This document shows positions 28,401-34,764 of a stretch of 64,000 bases of DNA, in pieces (positions within the stretch are counted from its first letter, which is position 1; each line of letters begins with the position of its first letter). The notes beneath the pieces are model-generated. The model was given only the letters and a program-made list of their open reading frames with translations. It was not told where the DNA came from and made no database searches. The DNA comes from Acestrorhynchus altus. Lineage: Eukaryota; Chordata; Actinopteri; Characiformes; Acestrorhynchidae. A program made the translations under genes and the position numbers. Location: NCBI GenBank assembly GCA_034509495.1, contig CM067522.1:12189023-12253022 (forward strand), in the 5' to 3' direction.

Positions 28401-31400
28401 GCCTGGGAAAGCTTTACCAGAAGACTGCTTTCGTGGAGAGGGTGGACAGATATGCCCATGGTTTTGTTTGTCAATCGGTTGTCAAACAAGAATACATTGA
28501 TATACCGTATTTTCCGGACTATAAGCCGCTACTTTTTTTTTTCCACGCTTTAAACCATGAGGCGTATAATGAGGTGCAGCTTTTTGTTCATATATATGTT
28601 ATTTTCCAGGGTTTTTTTTTTACTTTGCGGGTGAGGCTTATATTCCGGTGCAGCTTATTGTCCACAAAATACAGTAAATGTCGTGTGTCATAAACTGATA
28701 AAAGGTGAGGTAATTCATTTTTTTCATTATCACGTTCCCAATAATGGGCAAATGGTAATTCCAAATAATTTTTGCGACTGGGGGTGCCACAAACTATTGA
28801 CTGATTTGGGTTTGCATATGCTTTCTCACTTGGAATTTTTGTTTTTGTTTTATTTATGATAAAACAATAAATGTTCAATAAATAATGAAATATCAGGTTT
28901 GATTTGATTTGACAATGAAATATCATTTTCTTCTTTGGGAATGTCTTATTTTAAAGAATGTTTGGTTTCCTTGAAGAGTACTTTAATGAATTATGGTAAA
29001 GTATTGACCATTGTTTTCAGACTTTAGCAGTATCTGTATATTGTATGTATAGTATTTGTCTGTGGTTGTACATCCAAGGACATTTTTTTTCTTTTGTAGA
29101 TGCTCATGCATTGACACGCGTCATGCACAGAAAGCCAGTAGGAAATGGACTTTAGAGATGGATGTTGCACTGGTCCAGTATGTTAATCGCCTCTGCCGCT
29201 ATCTGGCCATCACTCCTGCCCGCCTCCACCCCCATGAAGTGTACCTGGATCCCTCAGATGCAGCCGACCCACAAGTCTTATGCCTTCTGAGTACGAGCTT
29301 TTTCTTTCTTTTTCTTTTTTTTTGTTTTTTTTATAATGAAGTCAATTATTTCAGACCTTCACTGCACTGTTGACACTGCTCTTCATACTTTACCTTCACA
29401 GATGTGCCTGTGGAAAGTCTGCGTCTGCGTTTTGCTCTTCTTCAGTCCCTTAATAACATGATGGAGAGTTTCTTCTTTCCACTTGTAGAGCTCAGGCAGA
29501 CACATACTTATCAAAATAGTATCTCTGCCCTGCTGCGTGAGGCCAAAGGTGGGATTTTATGTTTACTACTGTTTGTCTGGTTTATTTCCGTGTAGCTTTT
29601 CTTTATGGTCTGAATAGTCTTGTACTCAGAATGCATGTGTTGTGATCTTATCAGACATGAAACTAATTTCTGTTTTTTTTCCACTCAGGCCTAATTTTTT
29701 ATGACACCAAAGTGACCGTTATGAACAGGGTGCTGAATGCAACAGCACAACGCACTGCTGACCACGCTGCACCAGAAATCACACTGGATCCTCTCGAGAT
29801 AGTGGGAGGTATGGAGAGCAAAGCAAGTTGCTTTATTTTAATTTAATGTCTCCTATTATGCATAGTTAGTTGATGTACGTTTGTGTGTGTTCATGCCTCT
29901 AGGCGAGATTCACTCCTCAGAGAACACCTACTTCTGTCAGGCGGCCCGGCAGCTGTCGAGCGTTCCCTCATCTCAGCTTTGTGTGAAGCTAGCAAGTGGA
30001 GGAGACCCAACATATGCCTTCAACATACGATTTACTGGCGAGGAAGTCCATGGCACCAGTCAGTGTCCGAGACACATATGCACTGTCAGATAAACTCCTC
30101 ATATGCATAATTCAAACTGACCATAAAATGAAACTGTGTTTGTTTTATTTCTTCTTAGGTGGTTCATTTCGCCACTTCCTTTGGCAAGTCTGCAAGGAAT
30201 TACAAAGCACTGCCCTCTCTTTGCTCCTTTTGTGTCCCAGCGCTGCTGCTAATCGGAATAAGGTGTGCCATCCTCAGCATCCTCTCCTCGACACACGTTT
30301 TTTCCTCCAGTCACCTTTTTTTAATGAGCAAATTTGTTAGATGATACTAATACAAAATGTATCTTTGTCTAGGGGAAGTACATCCTAATGCCTGGCCCAA
30401 TCAGCTACGCTGAGGAGCAGCTCCTGCATTTTTTTGGCCAATTGCTGGGCATTGCCATCCGTGCAGATGTGCCTTTACCTTTGGATCTCTTGGGATCATT
30501 CTGGAAGGGTCTTGTGGGTGATGTGCTAGATGTTGACTCAGACCTACAGGAAGCTGACCTCCTTACTTACAACTACATCAAGAAGTTTGAAAATGTAAGA
30601 TGATAATGACAACAATCCACATATATATATATATAGGCAAGCCAACAACCTACGTCCCTCAGTAAAGAGTATTGATGATGGGTCGTGGCCAGGTCTTCCA
30701 GCATGACAACGACCCAGAAATGCACAGCAAGGACAACTAATGAGTGGCTCAGTAAGAAGCATTTTAAGGTCCTGGAGTGACCTAGCCAGTCTCCAGACCT
30801 GAACCCAGTATAAATATTCTTTGGTAGAATGACTTGGGTCGTTGTCTGTCTACATGGCCCACATTATGTTGAGATTCAGCTCACTTTCTCCTTGCAACTC
30901 TGACAATGTTGGAAAGCCCTTTAGTTGCTTAGCAGTTAGTTTGGGTTCCTTTGTAATCTTGCAAACTATTTCGCACCTTGCTCTTGGCAGGATGTTTGTT
31001 GGTTGACCACTGCTGGGGAGCATAATAATGGTGTTGAATTTCCTCCATCTGTACACAGTCTGACTCTTTGGAAATGGTTTTTATCCTTTTATATCCTGAT
31101 GAGATTAACAACTCTTAAACAACTCCTCAGATGTCTCCATTGTTTTTGTCATTATACCAAAAACACGTTGTGAAGATCAGACTAATTGATCCCTGTTCTT
31201 TAAATAAAACAGGGTGCCCACGCACACCTGATTGACTCTAATTTCACCTTCAAATTGTCTTCTAACACTAAAGTTTCACATGTTTTTGCCACCCACAGCT
31301 GTCAGATGAGGCAGAGCTGGAGACACTATGTGCCGAGATCTCATCCCAGAACCACTCAGGCGAGAGTCCAGACTCCCCCAGTCGCCCATGCTGTACATTC

Positions 31401-34400
31401 ACTTACATCACCATGTCAGGCGAGGATGTGGAACTGTGCCAGGGTGGACGTAATCTTGCTGTCAGGTAGGGTGAAAAACCTACCAATGGGTAGATGAGGG
31501 GTGAGAGAGCCTGTGTGGCTTGTTTGATGGGAGTGACTACAAACATAATAAATAAATAATTAAAAAATATGTCAAATATATTGCTGTATTTACAGTTGGG
31601 AAAACAAGGATATGTATGCACGATCAGTCCGTGCTCTTCGCCTGAGGGAGCTACAAAACGTGGAGTGTATGAATGCTGTTCGTGCAGGACTGGGCTCCAT
31701 TATTCCTCTGCAACTCCTCACCATTCTCAGCCCCTTAGAAATGGAACTGCGCACATGCGGCCTCCCCTACATCAACCTTGAGTTCCTTAAGGTAGGAGTG
31801 ACAGAAATATGATAGTTTATGTTTAAAAATCCCATGCTTGACCTGAAAGTGAGCCGACTTTTTTCCTTTAGAAGGAATGGAAATGCAATATGTAAAAATC
31901 CGCACGTTTTCTCACTGAAAATAATATAAAAATAACTTTAATTCTGGTTTTCACATACTGTGGGGGAAATAAATTTTGATACACTGACAATTTTTTTCCA
32001 ACTTCAAAAAATGGGGAGGTCTGTAATTTTTACCATAGATACACTTCAACTGTCAGAGATAGAAGCTACAGAAAAATCCAGAAAATCACATTGTATGATT
32101 AGAAAGTGATTAATTTGAGTTTTATTACATGAAATTATTATTTGATCACCTACCAACCAGCATTCTGGCTCGCACCTGTTAGTTTTCTTTAAGAAGGCCT
32201 CCTACTCTGCACTTATTACAAAGCTCATAGCCAAGACCAAAGAACTGTCTAAGGTGAGAAGGTAACAACTGTAGGTGAAATTATTTCAAATGGAAGAAAC
32301 ACAAGATGACTGTCATTCTTCCTCCATGCAATTCTCGCCTTGTGGAGTAAGGATGATTCTGAAAAAGGTCAGGAATCAGCCCAGAACTATAGGGGAGGAC
32401 CTTGTCAATGACCTGAAGAGACCTAGGACCATATTTCCAAAGATTACCGTTAGTAACACACTAAGCCATCATGGATTAAAATCCTGTAGAGCACACAAAG
32501 TCCCCCTGCTCATGCCAGTACATATCCTGGCCAATTTGAAGTTTGCCAATGACCATCGGGATGATCCAGAGAAGGCATAGGAGAAGTGACTTTTTGGTAT
32601 CAACTCCACCCTCCATGTTTGGAGGAAGAAGAAGGATGAGTACAACCCCAAGAACACTATCCCAACCATTCAGTATGGGGGTGGAACCTTTAGGGGTGTT
32701 CTGCAAAGGGGACAGGATGGCTGCACTGTAGTGAAGGAAGGATGGATGGGGCCATGTATCACGAGATGTTGGCCAACAACCTACTTCCCTGTGTAAGAGT
32801 ATTGATGATGGATTGTGGTTAGGTCTTCCAGCATGACAATGAAACACAGCAAGGACAACTAATGAGTGGCTCAGTAAGGAGAATTTTAGGGTCCTGGAGT
32901 GACCTAGCCAGTCTCCAGACCTAAACCCAGTAGAAATCTTTGGAGGGAGCTGAAACTCCCAGCGACAGCCCCAAAACCTGAAAGATCTGGAGAAAATCTG
33001 TATGGAGGAGTGGGCCAAAATCCCTCTTGCAGTGTGTGCAAACTTGCTCAAGAACTACAGGACATGTCCTCTGTAATTGCAAACAAAGGTTTCTGTACCA
33101 AATATTAAGTTCAGTAATTATTTAAAAATCACACAATTTCACTCCCCTCACATATAATACCCAAGAAAGCAGGATAATCAGGTGGTGAAAGCAGCAGTTG
33201 GAGCCTGAAATGCACCAATACAATACAGTCTGCAACCTGACATTCGTTTATACCTAAGGGCCAATTCCATCACCCTTTCCAGTAATACGGTGTTGATGAC
33301 ATGCATCTCTTATTGTAATTTCACTTCATTAGATACAGATAAAGCAATAGTTTTCCTTGTAAGCTCCAAATCTCAAATTGTCCAGTTTGTCTGTCGACAT
33401 GTTTGTTTCTGCATCCTCAGCCCTTCTTCTAATCAGTGTCTATTCTTCAGGCTCACACTATGTACCAGGTGGGGCTGATGGAGACAGATCAGCACATTGA
33501 GTTCTTCTGGACAGCCCTGGAGATGTTCACACAGGAAGAGCTCTGTAAATTCATCAAGTTTGCTTGCAATCAGGAGCGCATCCCCTTCACCTGTCCCTGC
33601 AAGGACGGTGGGCCAGACACTGCTCATGTGCCACCCTACCCAATGAAAATTGCCCCACCGGATGGGGCCATGGGTATGTGCAGCTAATAGCAGTTTAACC
33701 ATTTTTTGTGGATTTGTAAAATAGGAGAAGAGTAGTAAATAGATTAGGAAGGGTTGCCTCAGGGGATGGCTGGGAAAGGCCCAGATCTTCTTGTGAGTGG
33801 GACTGAACACTGGCCAGTGTGCACATGGCAACGAGACGTTAATTATTGGAATTAAACAAGGCATCATGGGTGAGACGTTCCATTTCCAAAATTGTTCAGG
33901 CATTTATTGTTCCTTGACTGAAGGTGCATCTGTTAACACCACGACACAGTGCTCTGCATCTCACCTGAGCTCGTAATGTTACTAACTGGACTCTAGAGGA
34001 CTGGCAACATGTGGTGTGGGCCACTGAGTCACGCGGCCAAACCTTTGGACCATTGGTAGGGTTTGTGTGGTGCAGGTTCCATAAACCCATGGACCCCCAT
34101 TGTCAACGAGGCACTGTGCAGGTTGGTGGTGTTTCTGTGTTGTTGTGGGCTGTATTCTCATGGCATGTGTTGGGGCCACTGGTCCACCTAAAACAGTCAT
34201 TGACCAATGCAACTATGTTTCACTGCTTAGTGACTGTATGCTACCCTTCACTGGCTTCATGTATTCCCAATATGATGGCATATTCCAGCATCATGCCTTC
34301 AAGCAGACCTTTCCAGATTTGGTTCTATGACACATTCCTGGTATTCCTGGATTGTCCACTCAACTTCGGAAATGGAATGTCCCACCCATCTGCCACCCAC

Positions 34401-34764
34401 TGTCATGCCTTGACTTAATTCATAATTCACATTGCCTTGCCACAATAGCTTGTACAGGTGTGGGTGTTCCCTAGAGGTCCCCTGAGGTAATCATAATCAA
34501 TCTACTTACAGCTATTCCATGACTTTTTGTAGATCTTGAGTGACTTGGCAGTCTAATGGGATCAAATTCCTTAAAAGTAAAGGTTTACAGAATTTCCAAG
34601 TTGTGATATTAATATTTTATGTTTTAGGTTCACCAGACTTGCGTCACATTCGAGTGGAAACCTGCATGTTCATGGTGAAGCTGCCCCAGTACTCCTCTCT
34701 TGATGTTATGCTGGAGAAGCTACGCTATGCTATACACTACCGTGAGGACCCCCTCAGTGGATAG
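601..34764 (+). CDS. hectd4: HECTD4 E3 ubiquitin ligase, 3' 47 coding exons (5' part outside window)
   Basis: C-terminal two thirds of a giant HECT-family E3 ligase, which passes ubiquitin from an E2 to substrates through a cysteine thioester. Exons: 601-736, 936-1080, 2000-2166, 2447-2593, 2759-2943, 3531-3684, 3761-4041, 5467-5656, 7936-8017, 8116-8318, 8765-8900, 9169-9351, 9439-9603, 10497-10666, 10754-10869, 12973-13076, 13357-13518, 13630-13778, 14892-14971, 15406-15569, 15819-16056, 16237-16373, 16529-16655, 16899-17036, 18638-18774, 19059-19219, 19344-19525, 20368-20573, 21422-21552, 21665-21870, 22659-22838, 23452-24812, 24894-25101, 25277-25500, 25656-25801, 27154-27257, 28001-28124, 29100-29290, 29402-29548, 29689-29808, 29903-30058, 30159-30262, 30373-30594, 31299-31465, 31596-31791, 33451-33673, 34628-34764. 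Phases agree at every junction and the frame stays open (8,792 nt, about 2,929 residues). Boundaries rest on splice consensus, phase and remembered vertebrate HECTD4 sequence, not an alignment. All introns are GT-AG except one GC-AG. The first exon begins in phase, so upstream exons are missing only because the window starts here. Confidence 0.95.
1081..1999. other. hectd4 intron without recognised elements
   Basis: AT-rich intron. A short open frame at 1696-1911 has no splice context or similarity. I see no repeat family or RNA gene. Confidence 0.6.
2594..2758 (+). other. hectd4: GC-AG intron of hectd4
   Basis: The exon ends ...TACACCAG and the intron starts GCAAGC. The next exon starts at 2759 after TTAAG. 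Joining the two restores an Arg codon and the reading ...IPYTRSEEQCLVRSG, as expected for HECTD4. No GT donor nearby keeps the frame. The match to CAG|GCAAGY is what a functional GC donor needs to offset the T-to-C change. Confidence 0.85.
2944..3530. other. hectd4 intron, nothing recognised
   Basis: Single-copy-looking intron with T-rich runs at 3260-3320 and 3415-3440. No element seen. Confidence 0.6.
4236..4555 (+). mobile_element. LINE 3' end fragment
   Basis: The sequence codes, with frameshifts, for the conserved C-terminus of a fish non-LTR retrotransposon protein: LLHVERRELRWFEHL, EVFRACTIRRRP and YISQLAWERLGI. A tail of GGATAGATGGAT follows, typical of a target-primed 3' end. It is 5' truncated and lies in the intron after exon 7, sense to hectd4. 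The rest of that intron (4556-5466) is AT-rich with nothing recognised. Confidence 0.75.
6720..6795 (+). repeat. Teleost interspersed 3'-tail repeat, family T copy 1
   Basis: AAAGCTGCTTTGTGACAA...AAAAGCGCTATATAAATAAA ends in a GATT-repeat tail. Related copies lie at 19646-19715 (opposite strand) and 37455-37625. This is a very common fish tail sequence, probably from a LINE or LINE-mobilised SINE. Confidence 0.65.
6796..6960 (-). mobile_element. Tc1-like fragment, family Tc1-a copy 1
   Basis: GCTGCTGAAAGAGGCCACTG and TTTATGTAGGTGGACGTGC match the same internal stretch as the longer copy at 13888-14784 (AAAGAGGACACTG...TAGGTAGGTGGACTG). It is an internal fragment of a minus-strand Tc1-type transposase, with no open frame. 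Confidence 0.6.
7185..7345. repeat. Three-copy tandem repeat, about 52 bp, with CCAATCAG cores
   Basis: AAAAGCCAATCAGGCTGATGG, AAAGAGCAATCAGATTTCTTG and AAGAGCCAATCAGTTTGCTG each lead into TACAGATAAAGTCC..CTTCAAC or a close variant. Units are diverged. It lies in the large intron after exon 8 (5657-7935), whose remaining sequence is AT-rich with only a short hAT-like phrase (CAGGGGTCGGCAATATGCAG) near 7063. Confidence 0.65.
7936..13076 (+). CDS. hectd4: hectd4 segment 2 (exons 9-16): helical central region
   Basis: Eight exons give about 386 residues. Landmarks are GRPFRLGTGANMEKVVKMDR, EVITEEASAALRKASKWAQS, DPVRPFISGHVANSMAAEVI, VLSRALMYIPQLGKYAESIL, a small beta-rich stretch GVLGSVGVVMSINEQEGIA followed by TVRFP, then LSITEKVVQAVQSMLLPQEG and a proline run, ARPPPPPLQ. 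The VVGKGVLGSVGVV...GIATVRFP stretch looks like a small SH3-type or MIB/HERC2-like barrel; that is inference. The junction after exon 9 uses a weak donor (AAG|GTCTGA) beside a 98-bp intron. The residues there, TGSCEV, differ slightly from the mammalian form I remember. Confidence 0.93.
8319..8764. other. hectd4 intron, nothing recognised
   Basis: AT-rich intron with a T/G-rich stretch before the acceptor. No repeat family seen. Confidence 0.6.
9604..10496. other. hectd4 intron, nothing recognised
   Basis: No repeat, RNA gene or coding potential recognised in this 893-bp intron. Confidence 0.6.
11655..11850. repeat. Interspersed repeat, family B copy 1
   Basis: GGGAGCAGTTGGGGAAATCA and GTTCAGGGATTTGAACTGGC match family-B copies at 13120-13270 and 52250-52445. 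The internal GGGATTTGAACYGGCAACC resembles a tRNA B box. The rest of this 2.1-kb intron (10870-12972) shows nothing recognisable except a hAT-like phrase near 11470. Confidence 0.6.
13120..13270. repeat. Interspersed repeat, family B copy 2
   Basis: TAACCCAGTGCAGTGAACCC, GGGGTAGTGGGCAGCC and AGGGGTTAAGTGCATTGCTG match the same fish family as the copies at 11655 and 52250. It occupies most of the 280-bp intron after exon 16. Confidence 0.6.
13357..16056 (+). CDS. hectd4: hectd4 segment 3 (exons 17-21): SPRY/B30.2-like module
   Basis: Five exons give about 264 residues. The order of motifs follows a SPRY fold: HLTSVTFLADPSAGGGLPRG, then FYWEIEIVSYGDSEDDSGP (first core strands), IVSFGFATEAEKRDGAW, a short loop NNGRAVHYNGSSLLQWKSV, GDVAGIGWERLEGTPPPQG (the GD.vGv strand), GRVYFTYCGQRLSPYLEDV, MWPVVHIQKK and IRANFG. 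SPRY domains bind protein partners or substrates, so a substrate-recruiting role is plausible but inferred. The last exon ends with an acidic Ser/Asp patch (MASDSDNDAGASVASDSGSH). A decayed Tc1 element sits in the intron after exon 18. Confidence 0.85.
13888..14784 (-). mobile_element. Degraded Tc1-like transposon, family Tc1-a copy 2
   Basis: Inverted ends GTAACATTATGCTCAA and GGTCATAATGTTACGG bound an 0.9-kb element. The minus strand carries a decayed Tc1-type transposase: GACCAGTCAGGGTGCC, CACGTGGGAAGCAAATGCTG and GGGATGTGCTGGACAAAAAC are hallmark segments of this fish family. Many stops and indels make it inactive. It sits wholly inside the intron after exon 18. Confidence 0.85.
15122..15172 (-). 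repeat. LINE 3' tail remnant
   Basis: AATCAGAATCAGAAATATTT followed by TATTAATTCTGGAGGGAAATT is the common fish pattern of a simple tail plus the AATTTCCCTCCRGAATTAATAAA end, read on the minus strand. A related copy is at 57751-57834. Confidence 0.55.
16237..19525 (+). CDS. hectd4: hectd4 segment 4 (exons 22-27)
   Basis: Six exons, about 294 residues. The first carries an acidic run (DEESDDEDDDDVPR) after ENLVTSGPDPHPPPIA. Next comes a strongly basic stretch, FPTIRRRFRNEAERKSGLDQ, then the helical MVDIARQTVEFLYEENGGIP, ALPKFAIRGMLKTFGLHGVV, LVQVETYLRSEGVLVRYWYP and LLRCESALARLYCRMALLNI. I recognise no named domain. Exon 24 ends at a weak donor (AAAG|GTGCCC) that is nevertheless required by frame and by the following exon. 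The acceptor of exon 23 is preceded by a long CT microsatellite. Confidence 0.93.
16435..16528. repeat. CT microsatellite abutting the exon-23 acceptor
   Basis: About 25 uninterrupted CT units, then CCCTCT units, run directly into CTCTGTAG at the acceptor. The tract doubles as the polypyrimidine tract of a 155-bp hectd4 intron. Confidence 0.9.
17874..18035. mobile_element. Mariner-like MITE, family C copy 1
   Basis: 162-bp element with ends CCGTATTTTCTGGACTATAA and TATAGTCCGGAAAATACAG, flanked on both sides by TA. It is mostly palindromic (GCGGCTTA...), with no coding capacity. A sister copy is at 28505-28674. TA target duplication and small size suggest Tc1/mariner mobilisation. The remainder of this 1.6-kb intron (17037-18637) shows nothing else firm. 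Confidence 0.85.
19646..19715 (-). repeat. Teleost 3'-tail repeat, family T copy 2
   Basis: Reverse complement of the 6720 copy: an AATC repeat, then AAATTTTATTTATATAGCGC and TTTTTACAACAGAACGTTGT. Confidence 0.65.
19822..20240 (+). mobile_element. Tc1-like fragment, family Tc1-b copy 1
   Basis: AACTCCAGAAATGGAATG, CACATCGCCTTGCCATGG and GTGCAGGTGTG match in order the 3' part of the element at 33735-34500. The transposase region is shattered by stops. It lies in the intron after exon 27. Confidence 0.6.
20368..22838 (+). CDS. hectd4: hectd4 segment 5 (exons 28-31)
   Basis: Four exons, about 240 residues. They read SILLAQSVLHNLHGQSCSPT, TIREWLTVAISRALHQGEDS, then APEQFTSEEFPVSESKVSMD and FPGATFVVVSCKESQLG, WARVMVYGLGHKVRRNGQLN, a Pro/Thr-rich loop (TPPPTTNQYPS), and PPPGAVLVLHSLPLEFPLAM. 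The beta-rich middle (VSMDVNFPGATFVVVS...KAPWARVMVYG) resembles the lectin-like or galactose-binding sandwiches seen in other large E3 ligases; this is inference only. The acceptor of exon 29 is poor in pyrimidines (GAATATCAAG), but frame and family residues (QNAPEQF) fix it. Confidence 0.92.
20740..21287. mobile_element. MITE, family A copy 2 (complete)
   Basis: 548 bp bounded by AGTGCAAACGTTTGGGCACC and GGGGTGCCCAAACCTTTGCA plus TATCACTG, with TA on each side. It shares interior order with the copy at 1-450. No coding potential. It fills most of the 848-bp intron before exon 29. Confidence 0.85.
21871..22658. other. hectd4 intron, nothing recognised
   Basis: AT-rich single-copy-looking intron. 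Confidence 0.55.
22839..23451. other. hectd4 intron, nothing recognised
   Basis: Intron of mixed composition; a stretch at 22970-23320 (TGTTTTCACACAGCAGG...) could be an old repeat, but I see no second copy in the window. Confidence 0.5.
23452..24812 (+). CDS. hectd4: hectd4 exon 32: 1,361-bp exon, Ser/Ala-rich disordered segment
   Basis: By far the largest exon seen here, about 453 residues in one open frame. It begins with an ordered helical part (KELIFHLLAELFRKIHHLEQ), then a run of serines (DSSSSSSSSPGQTPQSPSLL), a basic cluster KRKKVKLKR that looks like a nuclear-localisation signal, and a poly-Ala tract (ASLAAAAAASGKR). An ordered block follows (ALVGPTAHGRLLVLSGIPTH, NAIRKACNAHGGLFRDEIFI) that looks like an RRM-type or ferredoxin-like fold. 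The tail is Ser/Thr-rich, ending RPIKGYAVIE before the donor. The poly-Ala insertion is absent from the mammalian sequence as I remember it. Confidence 0.93.
24894..29808 (+). CDS. hectd4: hectd4 segment 6 (exons 33-40): linker to the HECT domain
   Basis: Eight exons, about 421 residues. The start (RARAKVEKIRASLFNSSDLI, ELMEMTNEEILTASSVNQSL) is helical. Exons 35-36 form a lysine/proline-rich linker (STKRPITKPPIKEKS; EKKPVLKPKSPEKARPDEKD) that is probably disordered. Exons 37-40 resume ordered sequence: EGFHKFTVDRAKQDIRSVWR, KASRKWTLEMDVALVQYVNR, LHPHEVYLDPSDAADPQ, VESLRLRFALLQSLNNMMES and FYDTKVTVMNRVLNATAQR, leading into the HECT N-lobe. Confidence 0.93.
26160..26560 (+). mobile_element. tRNA-derived SINE, family S copy 1 (near full length)
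   Basis: An A-box-like GGCTCAGTGG near 26168 and a B box GGTTTGAATCC near 26212 are spaced as in a tRNA head. A body follows (CCAGAGTCTAAGAG...GGGTGGGTAGATTC...CTACTGGCCGGAACAGGCG...ATGTACTTGTCTTCACCCTC), with an AT-rich tail. Copies of parts occur at 27625, 52540 and 53150. It lies in the 1.35-kb intron after exon 35, where the rest is unremarkable. Confidence 0.75.
27625..27810 (+). mobile_element. tRNA-derived SINE, family S copy 2 (partial)
   Basis: GGCTCATCGATCTAATGCAC, CACAGCTTTGAATCTCAG (B-box-like), GCAGCCAGAGTGTGAGAG and GTGGGTGGATAGATGGC match the 26160 and 52540 copies in order. It is 3' truncated. Confidence 0.7.
28505..28674. mobile_element. Mariner-like MITE, family C copy 2
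   Basis: 170-bp element with ends CCGTATTTTCCGGACTATAA and TTGTCCACAAAATACAG, TA on each side, in the same orientation as copy 1 and again inside a hectd4 intron (28125-29099). The 28200-28400 stretch left of it is GC-richer and unassigned. Confidence 0.85.
29903..34764 (+). CDS. hectd4: hectd4 segment 7 (exons 41-47): HECT catalytic domain and C-terminus
   Basis: About 401 residues of HECT domain. N-lobe landmarks: RFTGEEVHGTSGSFRHFLWQ, FFGQLLGIAIRADVPLPLDL, SFWKGLVGDVLD and TYNYIKKFEN. Later: LRLRELQNVECMNAVRAGLG, MYQVGLMETDQHIEFFWTAL, TQEELCKFIKFACNQERIP (equivalent to the FWxxl...LLxFvTGssrlP block of other HECTs) and PYPMKIAPPDG. The C-lobe motif HIRVETCMFMVKLPQYSS aligns with the canonical TCFN...LP.Y, putting the catalytic Cys at codon 34663-34665, 33 residues from the C-terminus. 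The protein ends YAIHYREDPLSG. Tc1 remnants fill the introns after exons 43, 45 and 46 without touching any exon. Confidence 0.96.
30636..30830 (+). mobile_element. Tc1-like fragment, family Tc1-c copy 1
   Basis: It codes for decayed DDE-transposase motifs (VFQHDND, then WPSQSPDLNP after indels) and is about 85% like the stretch at 32770-32950 by eye. It lies in the intron after exon 43, with no ends or open frame. Confidence 0.8.
31956..33142 (+). mobile_element. Degraded Tc1-like transposon, family Tc1-c copy 2
   Basis: The 5' end TACTGTGGGGGAAATAAATT and TIR-internal sequence (CAGAAAATCACATTGTATGA) precede a sense-strand transposase relic: helix-turn-helix-linked sequence near 32350, ILANLKFANDH at about 32525 and the DDE catalytic region at 32810-32950. 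Internal stops and deletions abolish it. The outer 3' TIR is missing; only AAAAATCACACAATTT remains. It fills the intron after exon 45. Confidence 0.85.
33735..34500 (+). mobile_element. Degraded Tc1-like transposon, family Tc1-b copy 2
   Basis: The + strand shows transposase phrases with frameshifts: a W..VVWATESR stretch near 34000, VGGVSVLLWAVFSWHVLGPL near 34120-34180, then LVTVCYPSL. The right part matches 19822-20240. It fills most of the intron before the last hectd4 exon. Confidence 0.75.

Noticed and set aside
32476..33051. 191-codon minus-strand open frame
   Set aside because: Antisense to the Tc1-c transposase relic, whose sense strand shows the family motifs.
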